Shown one piece after another: positions 39,083 to 45,565 of a stretch of DNA of 45,565 bases. The notes beneath the pieces are model-generated. The model saw nothing but the letters and a program-made list of their open reading frames with translations, ran no database searches and had not been told where the DNA came from. Positions within the stretch are counted from its first letter, which is position 1. The number at the start of each line of letters is the position of its first letter. The DNA is from a virus. Both the position numbers and the translations under genes were made by a program. Where the stretch lies: positions 1 to 45,565 of the IMG/VR virus record IMGVR_UViG_3300021197_000724. One strand, written 5' to 3'.

Positions 39083-41026
39083 TCACGGAGTAACTCTGAT
39101 GCCGCCGAAGTCAAAACCACCTCGGCCTCCGCGAAAATCCATCCCAGCAAGCGGATCAAACTGTGGTTGTGTTGCGACAGGCGATGCTGTGTTTACTGTC
39201 AATCCTCCAAGAAAACCTGTTCCTCTATTATCTGATTGCCCTGACGGAGGAAGTGATGATGTTCCACTAAAAAGACCACCCCCAGAAACTGGGCCAGCCT
39301 CGGCTAATGCTGCCTCATAACCGGCGTCGCCCGGATAAATTGCGTTGCCAAAAAATCCTCCCTCAATTCTTGACGACGTATTGGGAGCGCCTTGGCCTTC
39401 TATATTTAACGGAACACCAAAGTCCATTGCTGGCATTGTGGGATCGAATGATGGAGGCGCAGCCGCTTGGCCCATGTTTGGAATAAAGGGATTAAAATCA
39501 CCCCCAAACTCTGACATGAACATTTCTCCAGATCTTCCGCCAATGTTAATACCGGGGATATTGTTTAAACTATTCAAGCTGTTTATGAACTGTAAAGGAT
39601 CAAACTGAACGTCAGACTGAAATGCTGCTGGAGCATTAGCAGCCTCTTCTGCCTGCATAACCGCTAACTCCGCATCTCTTGCAGCTATCTCGTCTTCAGT
39701 CATGCGTCGAGTAACATCTCTTGTTTGCACTGGATCACCAAGCAACCTTTGATTGTAATCAACAAAATCAACATTACCTGCGCCGCGTATGTTGCTTACT
39801 GAAGTAGATGGCATTTGTTGAGCGCGAGGAGTGTAAATTTGCTCAGTAACCTGCTCGGTAATCATGTCATCGAGATTTGTACCCACCGCATTTGGGCCTC
39901 TAAAATAGTCAGGGATGTTGAATGACGGAGAATATGTATAAGCGTTGGGATTGCCAATCTGAGATGCTATTGGGCCGTACATGTCCTCAAACTCTTGAAC
40001 ATCTCTACGAAATAACTGCTGCTGTCTAGTAGATCCGCCGTAATCAGAACGTCTAGGAGCAGGCTCTTCTACCTGACCACCTTCTTGGAACTTTCTTGCA
40101 GCACCGCTAATCATGCCACCTTCTTTGACACCTACGGGGGGCAAAGGGTCAAAGCCAAATGGCTCGGAAAAATAATCAAACTCTCCAGTACCACCAATAT
40201 CAGCACCAGCAAACTGAACGCCTCGATCACGCGCCCTAACTGGAACGAAGAAGTCTTCATCATCTTCATCCAGCATCGGGCCAGAATCCATGTTCATCAT
40301 GTTAAACTGGTCAGATAATGTTTGACCCGTAAGGCCAGATATTGCGCCAGCAGTTATGTTGCCCATTGGGTCAAGCGTCCCTATTTGCTTGATCCCCGCA
40401 GCAGCGTCACCCGGAATACCACCTTGCGCTATTTGTTGGAATAAACTTGGCTTCACAGCTTCTTCTACAACGGCAGTCGCTACTTCAGGAGCCGCCGCCT
40501 GACCTATGTTAGCGGGAAGACCAGCCATGACTGGGCCAGAAGTTATTGCTTGTGTTGTTGCATCCGTAACGGTTTGCGCCGCAGCGGTCTTAGCTGCTTC
40601 TTCTGTCCCTTTGGCAGCGGCGCTAGCAACGTCACCCGCACCTTTAAATAACTGCCCTGCTGCGCCTCCTACTAACCCGCTAATCAGTCCAGCCTTTAAG
40701 CCTTCTTTCAGACTGCCTGTCTCAATAGTAGAGCCAATCGCTGTACCTAAAGCGCCAGCGCCTACAGAGCCAAGCAGTGCGCTACTACCAAGCAAGCCAG
40801 CGCCTCCAGCTAAACTACCCGCCAAGCCCAAAATCAAAGGCAAGAACGCTTCTGGTTGTCCTGTGTCAGGGTTTATGGTGAGTTGACCACCGGGGGTCAT
40901 GCGTCGAAGAACATCAACTTCCGTAGGGTTCATATGCACTAACATGCTGTCACCGAACCGGCCTTTGCTCGCAAGCATATTTGCTTGATTTTGCAATGGA
41001 GCTTTCTGGCTGAAGTCTCTATTCAT
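39083..41026 (-). CDS. Gly-rich virion protein with membrane-like N-terminal region
   Basis: A 647-residue protein. Residues about 60-135 form a Gly/Ala/Leu-rich hydrophobic region (FLPLILGLAGSLAGGAGLLG; GLISGLVGGAAGQLF) able to insert in membranes, like glycine-zipper segments of ejected proteins. The remainder is Pro/Gly/Asp-rich with few regular elements and FFVPVRARDRGVQFAGADIG in the centre. It is likely an ejected or tail-tip protein. The start lies 15 bp from GTTTAAAC at 41041. Confidence 0.5.
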   Translation of the reverse strand: MNRDFSQKAPLQNQANMLASKGRFGDSMLVHMNPTEVDVLRRMTPGGQLTINPDTGQPEAFLPLILGLAGSLAGGAGLLGSSALLGSVGAGALGTAIGSTIETGSLKEGLKAGLISGLVGGAAGQLFKGAGDVASAAAKGTEEAAKTAAAQTVTDATTQAITSGPVMAGLPANIGQAAAPEVATAVVEEAVKPSLFQQIAQGGIPGDAAAGIKQIGTLDPMGNITAGAISGLTGQTLSDQFNMMNMDSGPMLDEDDEDFFVPVRARDRGVQFAGADIGGTGEFDYFSEPFGFDPLPPVGVKEGGMISGAARKFQEGGQVEEPAPRRSDYGGSTRQQQLFRRDVQEFEDMYGPIASQIGNPNAYTYSPSFNIPDYFRGPNAVGTNLDDMITEQVTEQIYTPRAQQMPSTSVSNIRGAGNVDFVDYNQRLLGDPVQTRDVTRRMTEDEIAARDAELAVMQAEEAANAPAAFQSDVQFDPLQFINSLNSLNNIPGINIGGRSGEMFMSEFGGDFNPFIPNMGQAAAPPSFDPTMPAMDFGVPLNIEGQGAPNTSSRIEGGFFGNAIYPGDAGYEAALAEAGPVSGGGLFSGTSSLPPSGQSDNRGTGFLGGLTVNTASPVATQPQFDPLAGMDFRGGRGGFDFGGIRVTP

Positions 41027-41049
41027 ACAAACCTCTTCGCGTTTAAACG

Positions 41050-41382
41050 CTATGTTATCTCAAGTAAAGAGACAAATATATCAAAGTAATTCGCTGTCCC
41101 TGCCGTCATACGCAGCTTGTCTTTGCTTTCCAAAACAATGACTTCTCCATCCTTCAGGTATCCCTTTCGCGTTGAAGCGGCTATTGACCCTGTCTCGAAC
41201 TCAAATGTCGCGTCTGCACTACTATCAAACACATGAACCGTGAGCGTTGCCGCATTTGATCCATTGGTGTTCAACGCACTTACGGTCTTAATTATTACCG
41301 TTGATCCCTGTGGGCACTCAAACACATCCGTAATGCTTGTCCCTGTCAGAGTCGTAACGACGTTTTGATAGATAGAAGCCAT
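41050..41382 (-). CDS. Small beta-sandwich-like virion protein
   Basis: A 110-residue protein starting MASIYQNVVTTLTGTSITDV, with alternating hydrophobic and Thr/Ser residues typical of a beta-sandwich. The ATG overlaps the stop of the 58-residue gene upstream (TAATG), which decides this start over a TTG at 41397. It may decorate the tail or head. Confidence 0.55.
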   Translation of the reverse strand: MASIYQNVVTTLTGTSITDVFECPQGSTVIIKTVSALNTNGSNAATLTVHVFDSSADATFEFETGSIAASTRKGYLKDGEVIVLESKDKLRMTAGTANYFDIFVSLLEIT

Positions 41383-41558
41383 TACGACATGAACCAAGTC
41401 ATGTTAGACGCTTCACTCTCTACCTCATTCCTCGAAGGGACTAAGCCCAATATCGTCCTGATCTGACTTATCAACCTCTGAAAATACGCTTCCGAATACT
41501 CTTGTGGAGGTAACTCCAGAGGTTGCCTGAATTCTGCTCCGCTAGATGTTGTGCTCAT
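41382..41558 (-). CDS. 58-residue protein linking tail genes
   Basis: A short gene starting MSTTSSGAEFRQPLELPPQE. It fits exactly between its neighbours: its ATG overlaps the preceding stop (ATGA) and its stop overlaps the next ATG (TAATG), strong support for a real coding frame. The centre YFQRLISQIRTILGLV is an amphipathic helix. Its role is unknown; a small tail or neck component is likely. Confidence 0.7.
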   Translation of the reverse strand: MSTTSSGAEFRQPLELPPQEYSEAYFQRLISQIRTILGLVPSRNEVESEASNMTWFMS

Positions 41559-43405
41559 CTACGACCATCCACCCTGACATCTAATCTTACATCACCTAAA
41601 CGCCAGCCATTATCTGAATCAGTGCTTTCTATACGAACCCGCATCTGCCTAGCCCTTGCTCTCACATTAGCCATAGCAAAGTCTGTTGTATTTGACACAT
41701 CAACTGATGACTGTGTCGTTAATGTACCATCAGAGTTATTCCGTGACTTTAATGAATACGTCAATGTTGGATTAGTTGATGTTCCTACAAACGAAAGGTC
41801 TGGCAGCAATCTACGAATAAATGCAAACCGATCACCATCAGCTACATCAAAATCAGCAGTTTCTATAAACGCAGACAATGGCTGTCCATCATCATTAAAC
41901 CCTGTTTCATGTTCATAAAGGTATCCTGCACCAGCAGATGTTTTGACCGCAATTGGCAAATCAGCAGATGCTCCAGCATCGTCCCATGAATCCCTTGCAA
42001 GCTCCGAAATACTCCAAGCCTGCTCAACATAATTGTAAACAACCATCTTATCGCACACATTTGATCCTGTTGATGGATAAAACCAACCAACCTCGTTATA
42101 CCCAGTATTAGCAAATGCCGTAACTTGTTGCCCCTGCACATCGTTAAGATTGTCAAAAATAAATGCCCTAACTGTACATGGCAGCACCTGTGCTACGCCG
42201 GTATAAACATAAAAATTATGTCTATCCATAAAGTACATAACGTTGTTAGCAACTATCGCTGCGTTAGGGCTAATCAAACTAACGCCGTCTGTGATTAACG
42301 TTGCTCGAAATATGAATGGAGCGCCTACAAATTGAAGGCTATACAAAGCATTGTCTGTCCATACAGCGGTTTCTTGCCTTCCTCGCAATGCACCAACAAT
42401 TGTTGAGCCAACGGATAGTCTCAAATCGCCAGCCGTATTTCTTGTTGATGGTCGCCAATCAAGTACATTTTCTTGAGAGCACCAACGTATCTGCATAAGG
42501 TCAATGTTTGAAACGCCAAAAGGATTACACCCAATTGCAAGAACATGACGGTCTTGTGTAGATACAACTATTTGAAGAGCTTCAGATGGAGGATCAACAG
42601 CTCCTGCTATAGTCGAAAGCTCTTTTGCTCTTGTTGTTGGATTAGTAGCATCCCAAAAATAAATACCGCCTAATCGCGGATTCATTACAAGATCTTCACC
42701 AAAGTTATCTAATGACCATAGCCGCAGCGTATTAGTAACGTCATCACCTACAGCAGTACCCCATGTACCACTGCCCCATGTTCCAGCACCCCAGCCACCA
42801 CCGGGAACCGCAACATCTTCACCAATACTTATTTGAAAAGCTGCTACTGTGCTACTACCACCATTGCCTGAATCAGATGCATTAGCAGTAACCGTAGCAC
42901 CTGATGTGTCTTTAGCTGTTATAGTAAATGCATTGGCACTAGATATTGCTAATATCTCATATTCTTGGTTCAACACATCTGCCGTTACATTACCGCCCAA
43001 TGATGCAGCGCCACTAAACGTAACAAAATCGCCCTCAACAGCATTATGCCCTGTCTCGTTAACGGTAACGGTAGAGCTTCCATCTGATGCAGAAAATGTT
43101 GCATCCCCTGCACTTGTTGTTGCGCGTATCGGTGTAACATCTACAAATGTCGTACCTTGTATAATGTACGTTTTCTTTGTAGTCCCAAGAGCAATATATC
43201 TTGTGCCCGTTAAAGATACCCATTGCTTTATTTTTCGGCATGTTCCAACAAATGATGAAGTGTATTTTTTTACCCACCCGCCCATTTTTTCAGGAAAGCC
43301 AGATCGAAATCTTACAAAGTTAGCATCAAAAAATCGGCCTTCATTGCTATAGGCAGTCCCTTCTTTATAAATGCCGGATTTAAAATTGAATCTTTGTAAG
43401 CCCAT
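41555..43405 (-). CDS. P22 gp10-like tail/head-completion protein
   Basis: A 616-residue, beta-rich protein. The start MGLQRFNFKSGIYKEGTAYS followed by RFFDANFVRFRSGFPEKMGG matches the opening of P22-like 'stabilisation' proteins, which close the portal and carry the tail. Repeated strand motifs with Trp and Gly (WGAGTWGSGTWG near residue 205) and a propeller-like centre fit. An inserted Ig-like segment (about 95-195) is rich in Thr, Ser and Asn. Confidence 0.7.
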   Translation of the reverse strand: MGLQRFNFKSGIYKEGTAYSNEGRFFDANFVRFRSGFPEKMGGWVKKYTSSFVGTCRKIKQWVSLTGTRYIALGTTKKTYIIQGTTFVDVTPIRATTSAGDATFSASDGSSTVTVNETGHNAVEGDFVTFSGAASLGGNVTADVLNQEYEILAISSANAFTITAKDTSGATVTANASDSGNGGSSTVAAFQISIGEDVAVPGGGWGAGTWGSGTWGTAVGDDVTNTLRLWSLDNFGEDLVMNPRLGGIYFWDATNPTTRAKELSTIAGAVDPPSEALQIVVSTQDRHVLAIGCNPFGVSNIDLMQIRWCSQENVLDWRPSTRNTAGDLRLSVGSTIVGALRGRQETAVWTDNALYSLQFVGAPFIFRATLITDGVSLISPNAAIVANNVMYFMDRHNFYVYTGVAQVLPCTVRAFIFDNLNDVQGQQVTAFANTGYNEVGWFYPSTGSNVCDKMVVYNYVEQAWSISELARDSWDDAGASADLPIAVKTSAGAGYLYEHETGFNDDGQPLSAFIETADFDVADGDRFAFIRRLLPDLSFVGTSTNPTLTYSLKSRNNSDGTLTTQSSVDVSNTTDFAMANVRARARQMRVRIESTDSDNGWRLGDVRLDVRVDGRR

Positions 43406-43419
43406 AACGTTTAAACGCT

Positions 43420-43752
43420 CTATCTATTCGACCTATTTGACCACGCTTGTGCGCCAAAAAATGCAGCAAGAATGCCCGCAACACTCACAAAATAAACACT
43501 TGCCATATCGCCTAAAATGCTTGCTGCCTGCACAAGCCCAATCCAACTGCTTACCACAACAAGTGATGGATACAAAAGCATACCCCACAATGCAAACCAA
43601 CTCATAGAACGTTGTGCATCTGCTCGCTCATGCTGTAAGCGTAGCTCCTGCAACTCTTTACTCGTCTGTAACTCTTCGTCTGTGACGATACCGTCGCCAT
43701 CCGCATCGTATTCGGCGTAGTCACTACCATCCTCTAATCTTTTCGCTGCCAT
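43420..43752 (-). CDS. EF-hand-like membrane protein
   Basis: A 110-residue protein. The N-terminus carries DADGDGIVTDEEL (about residues 16-28), a canonical calcium-binding EF-hand loop pattern, followed by a charged helix and two membrane helices (MSWFALWGMLLYPSLVVVSS and VYFVSVAGILAAFFGA). Proteins of this plan recur near tail genes of marine phages. The ATG at 43752 directly follows the upstream stop; earlier in-frame starts lie inside that gene. Confidence 0.6.
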   Translation of the reverse strand: MAAKRLEDGSDYAEYDADGDGIVTDEELQTSKELQELRLQHERADAQRSMSWFALWGMLLYPSLVVVSSWIGLVQAASILGDMASVYFVSVAGILAAFFGAQAWSNRSNR

Positions 43753-43753
43753 A

Positions 43754-43969
43754 TCAGTCCCAGAACTTCGCATTAGGGTTTGCATACTTAGGTACACAGT
43801 ACGCCGTCACGTTTTGCTGTGATGATATTCGATTGTTTTGCACCATTTTGTACTGACCAGATTCGATCATGTGGGCAAAGAAGTTACAGCGATCAATCGT
43901 GCGAAAGAAAAACCGCTCTTCGATTGGCGCGTTATCGACCACAACAACGAGCAAGAACGCCATAATCAT
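43754..43969 (-). CDS. Small protein with N-terminal membrane or signal segment
   Basis: A 71-residue protein with a hydrophobic start (MIMAFLLVVVVDNA), two cysteines (one in DRCNFFAHM, one in AYCVPKY) and a polar end. The ATGA overlap with the upstream gene fixes the start. The 'cyfah.......ayCVP' pattern recurs in phage proteins near membrane-protein genes; it may be a periplasmic anchor. Confidence 0.5.
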   Translation of the reverse strand: MIMAFLLVVVVDNAPIEERFFFRTIDRCNFFAHMIESGQYKMVQNNRISSQQNVTAYCVPKYANPNAKFWD

Positions 43970-44430
43970 CCGAAGGCTTTAAGGATCAGCACGAAGATAA
44001 AAATTGCTAGGCCACCTCCAACAATCAAAGTCGTGCCGCCGACAAGGACTTGTTGAATCAATATTTGTCTTTCACGTTTTCTTTTTGCCACAAGCTTTGC
44101 GTGTGCCCTCCTGTCATGTTCCTGTTGCCTAATGGCGCGGTCATAATCCTCTAACAGCTTAGGGTCTGCGACAAGGAGCAAATCTCTCAAATCTTTTTGG
44201 TATCGCTCTTGGCTCCTGCGAAGCATTTGCAGCTTGAGGATGTCATTCTTAGAGAGGGCATTGAAAGCAGAGCTTTTGCGTTCTACCTCAAAACTATTTA
44301 GAGCCTCTCCAAAGTCAGAGACCAACGCCATTGCTTGCTGTACGTTGGCTTTACCCTCATTGACGTTTTGGATCACCGTATTGATCTGCTGAAGGAGCAT
44401 CCCGGCGGCTGCAACAGATTCAATTATCAT
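43966..44430 (-). CDS. Helical protein with C-terminal membrane anchor
   Basis: A 154-residue protein, helical and charged up to about residue 125 (basic KLVAKRKRERQILIQQ), then one strong membrane helix (VGGTTLIVGGGLAIFIFVLI). A tail-anchored protein with a large cytoplasmic helical part is expected. It stands with three other small membrane proteins, suggesting an envelope role or a lysis accessory. Confidence 0.55.
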   Translation of the reverse strand: MIIESVAAAGMLLQQINTVIQNVNEGKANVQQAMALVSDFGEALNSFEVERKSSAFNALSKNDILKLQMLRRSQERYQKDLRDLLLVADPKLLEDYDRAIRQQEHDRRAHAKLVAKRKRERQILIQQVLVGGTTLIVGGGLAIFIFVLILKAFG

Positions 44431-44433
44431 GGT

Positions 44434-44622
44434 TTACCCCATAAAAAACTGCGGCAACGCTGCCGCTGCAATCAAGGCATATAGTCCGTAAATAAGGTGT
44501 TCTAGGTGCTTAAACTTGGCGCTACCTTCTGCAAGGCGCTCTTCGATACGCTCGTAACGCAAGGCACACTCACGCTCATGCGCGTTAACTTCTATCAATG
44601 CTTTTTCACCTGCGTCACTCAT
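44434..44622 (-). CDS. XhlA-like small membrane protein
   Basis: A 62-residue protein with a charged helix (ERECALRYERIEERLAEGSA, then KFKHLEHLIYG) and a C-terminal membrane helix (YGLYALIAAAALPQFFM). This matches the XhlA/haemolysin-type plan of a coiled helix before one C-terminal membrane span. It may assist lysis, though the main holin and lysozyme are 20 kb away. It overlaps the oxygenase stop. Confidence 0.55.
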   Translation of the reverse strand: MSDAGEKALIEVNAHERECALRYERIEERLAEGSAKFKHLEHLIYGLYALIAAAALPQFFMG

Positions 44623-45332
44623 AAATGCTTATTTCCATCTTGTGATCCCTCTACAGGAAAACAATTTATGTTGGCAGCTACTGTCCTTCGCTCGCCTTCC
44701 CCTTGAAAAGGGTAGACCATATGCTGCATCCAACTAGGAAACATATATAGCCTACCCACTTGCGGCCTTACCACTACGTTCTGAGTAGGCTTCAGCCGCT
44801 CTCTATCCCATGTGCTCGACTGTCCGTAGTTAAAACACAGACAGCCATCGCTTTCGCCAGAGGCATTGTACAGCCCGTACTCTTGCGATCCCGGCCTTGG
44901 CCCCTGCACTATCTGTGGCGGCACCTTCGTCCATGTCGTACAGCTAATACCCATTACCGTCTTCGTGCCATGATCGTGGATCGGATTGTAATCACCCTCG
45001 TAGCTATGCACTGACCATAGCTCATCCATTTCGACGTTTCTGTTCCCGTCCAGCACCTGACCAGATTGGGCCATGAACTGGTTAATATACGTCACGCCCA
45101 TCTCGCACAAGAACTTAGAAAACGGTGCCAGCCTTGGATCTTCGTGATCCATAACAAGCTGCTCGCCTGTCTTGATCTGACCCACCAGCGTATGCGCCGC
45201 GCTGACCTTATCGTTTTGTGTGACTAGCTCATCAAGATAGTCGTTACACGATTCAACGAACTCTGTCGGGATGTCCAACTCCATCAGAAATACTGACGGC
45301 AGCGGGTGCATCTGAAACTGTATTTCAGCCAT
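44619..45332 (-). CDS. 2-oxoglutarate/Fe(II) oxygenase-like protein
   Basis: A 237-residue protein with the marks of the phage 2OG-Fe(II) oxygenase group: iron ligands in YNPIHDHGT (His119, His121, with Asp120 between), a distal His204 in SWMQHMVYPF and Arg215/216 for 2-oxoglutarate in GERRTVAANI. The substrate is unknown; such genes are frequent in marine phages beside structural genes. A protein or nucleotide modification is possible. Confidence 0.8.
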   Translation of the reverse strand: MAEIQFQMHPLPSVFLMELDIPTEFVESCNDYLDELVTQNDKVSAAHTLVGQIKTGEQLVMDHEDPRLAPFSKFLCEMGVTYINQFMAQSGQVLDGNRNVEMDELWSVHSYEGDYNPIHDHGTKTVMGISCTTWTKVPPQIVQGPRPGSQEYGLYNASGESDGCLCFNYGQSSTWDRERLKPTQNVVVRPQVGRLYMFPSWMQHMVYPFQGEGERRTVAANINCFPVEGSQDGNKHL

Positions 45333-45507
45333 TTACGACTTCTTCAGCCGCTTCTTCGTCTTCTTCGTCTTCTTCTGGCTCAACGAGTTGCGCGTCAGCT
45401 TGCACCTTAATCTTCATCATCAAAGGCCAAGTGCCTGACTTACTTGGCATATCGCCCAGTATCGCTAGGATTGCGTTGATCTCGTTTTCTTCTAGGTTAA
45501 TTTGCAC
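45325..45507 (-). CDS. Small acidic protein, unknown
   Basis: A 60-residue protein starting MQINLEENEINAILAILGDM, with PSKSGTWPLMMKIKVQ in the middle and a long Glu/Asp tail. GTG start, with AAGGA upstream. The 'ai..iLg.lP.ksGawPL..Ki' pattern recurs in phage small proteins. It overlaps the oxygenase start by 8 nt. Confidence 0.6.
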   Translation of the reverse strand: MQINLEENEINAILAILGDMPSKSGTWPLMMKIKVQADAQLVEPEEDEEDEEAAEEVVNG

Positions 45508-45520
45508 GGTCTATTTTTCC

Positions 45521-45565
45521 TTATGGTGTATAGGCTTTGGCTGCGGTAACGGCACTGTCTATAGC
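45521..45565 (-). CDS. C-terminal 14 residues of a gene cut by the right edge
   Basis: The last codons read AIDSAVTAAKAYTP and then stop. Gene order on a circular map would place it after the capsid gene. Too little remains to name it. Confidence 0.4.
   Translation of the reverse strand, partial: AIDSAVTAAKAYTP

Larger units (their letters stand above)
1914..43416. repeat. Dispersed palindrome GTTTAAAC, 40 copies
   Basis: Start positions read by eye: 1914, 2692, 5332, 7142, 7536, 7596, 8944, 9562, 10317, 10928, 11443, 11945, 12656, 13275, 13890, 14858, 15298, 16072, 16652, 17473, 18829, 20000, 21459, 22433, 23161, 23890, 24406, 25499, 26857, 28499, 28739, 30031, 30874, 32594, 36443, 38254, 38672, 39563, 41041, 43409. 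About one is expected in random sequence of this length. Fourteen copies extend to CGTTTAAACG. Thirteen lie within about 40 nt upstream of, or on, a start codon. Inside genes they read as Leu-Asn or Phe-Lys, since the third frame would give a stop. Confidence 0.95.

Noticed and set aside
1-45565. Joining the two window ends as a complete circular genome
   Set aside because: The fragments are in frame, but the joined product would be only 47 residues, far too short for a capsid protein, so sequence is missing between the ends.
1-45565. Avoidance of restriction sites as explanation of GTTTAAAC
   Set aside because: Phages usually lose restriction sites; here the palindrome is strongly enriched, the opposite of avoidance.

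Overview
The window looks like most of the genome of a tailed, podovirus-like phage, probably of a marine alphaproteobacterium; the host is inferred from the style of the proteins and is not proven. No integrase, rRNA, tRNA or CRISPR array was seen. Both ends cut through leftward genes. The left end holds the first 33 codons of the major capsid protein and the right end the last 14 codons of another gene. On a circular or circularly permuted map the missing piece would hold the rest of the capsid gene and whatever follows it.

Layout. (1) 1-7519, leftward head and packaging module: small terminase, large terminase, portal, a small coiled-coil protein, a GroES-like co-chaperonin, scaffold, a conserved structural-region protein, a decoration-like protein and the capsid N-terminus. 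A sigma70-like promoter sits just upstream of the large terminase. (2) 7520-8038, a divergent control region with a rightward promoter and about 400 nt of strongly folding, apparently non-coding leader RNA. (3) 8039-15960, rightward early genes: a SprT-like metalloprotein, a MoxR/CobS-type AAA+ ATPase with a possible degenerate vWA partner, an Rmf/CrpP-like protein, a tandem-HTH protein and many small unknown proteins, with three near-identical promoters. (4) 15989-19117, leftward replication and recombination: primase-helicase, PD-(D/E)XK-like protein, RusA resolvase and a possible micro-ORF. (5) 19158-23266, rightward recombination and regulation: RecB/Cas4-like nuclease, ERF annealing protein with an SSB-like acidic tip, HNH protein, XRE regulator and small proteins. 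(6) 23414-25213, leftward: four very lysine-rich small proteins, then lysozyme and holin. (7) 25247-45565, leftward late genes: a 3013-residue polyvalent virion protein, other internal or tail proteins, a GNAT-like protein, a gp10-like tail protein, small membrane proteins and a 2OG-Fe(II) oxygenase.

The most striking feature is the perfect 8-bp palindrome GTTTAAAC, found at 40 positions by eye where about one is expected by chance. It occurs in all modules, often just upstream of start codons, once between the -35 and -10 boxes of the early promoter, and five times fused to a recurrent ribosome-binding leader (GCAACAAAGGAG). With the XRE regulator, the repeated promoters, the repeated leader hairpins and the structured RNA it may form a genome-wide control or marking system, which I have not seen described for such phages. 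No DNA polymerase was recognised.
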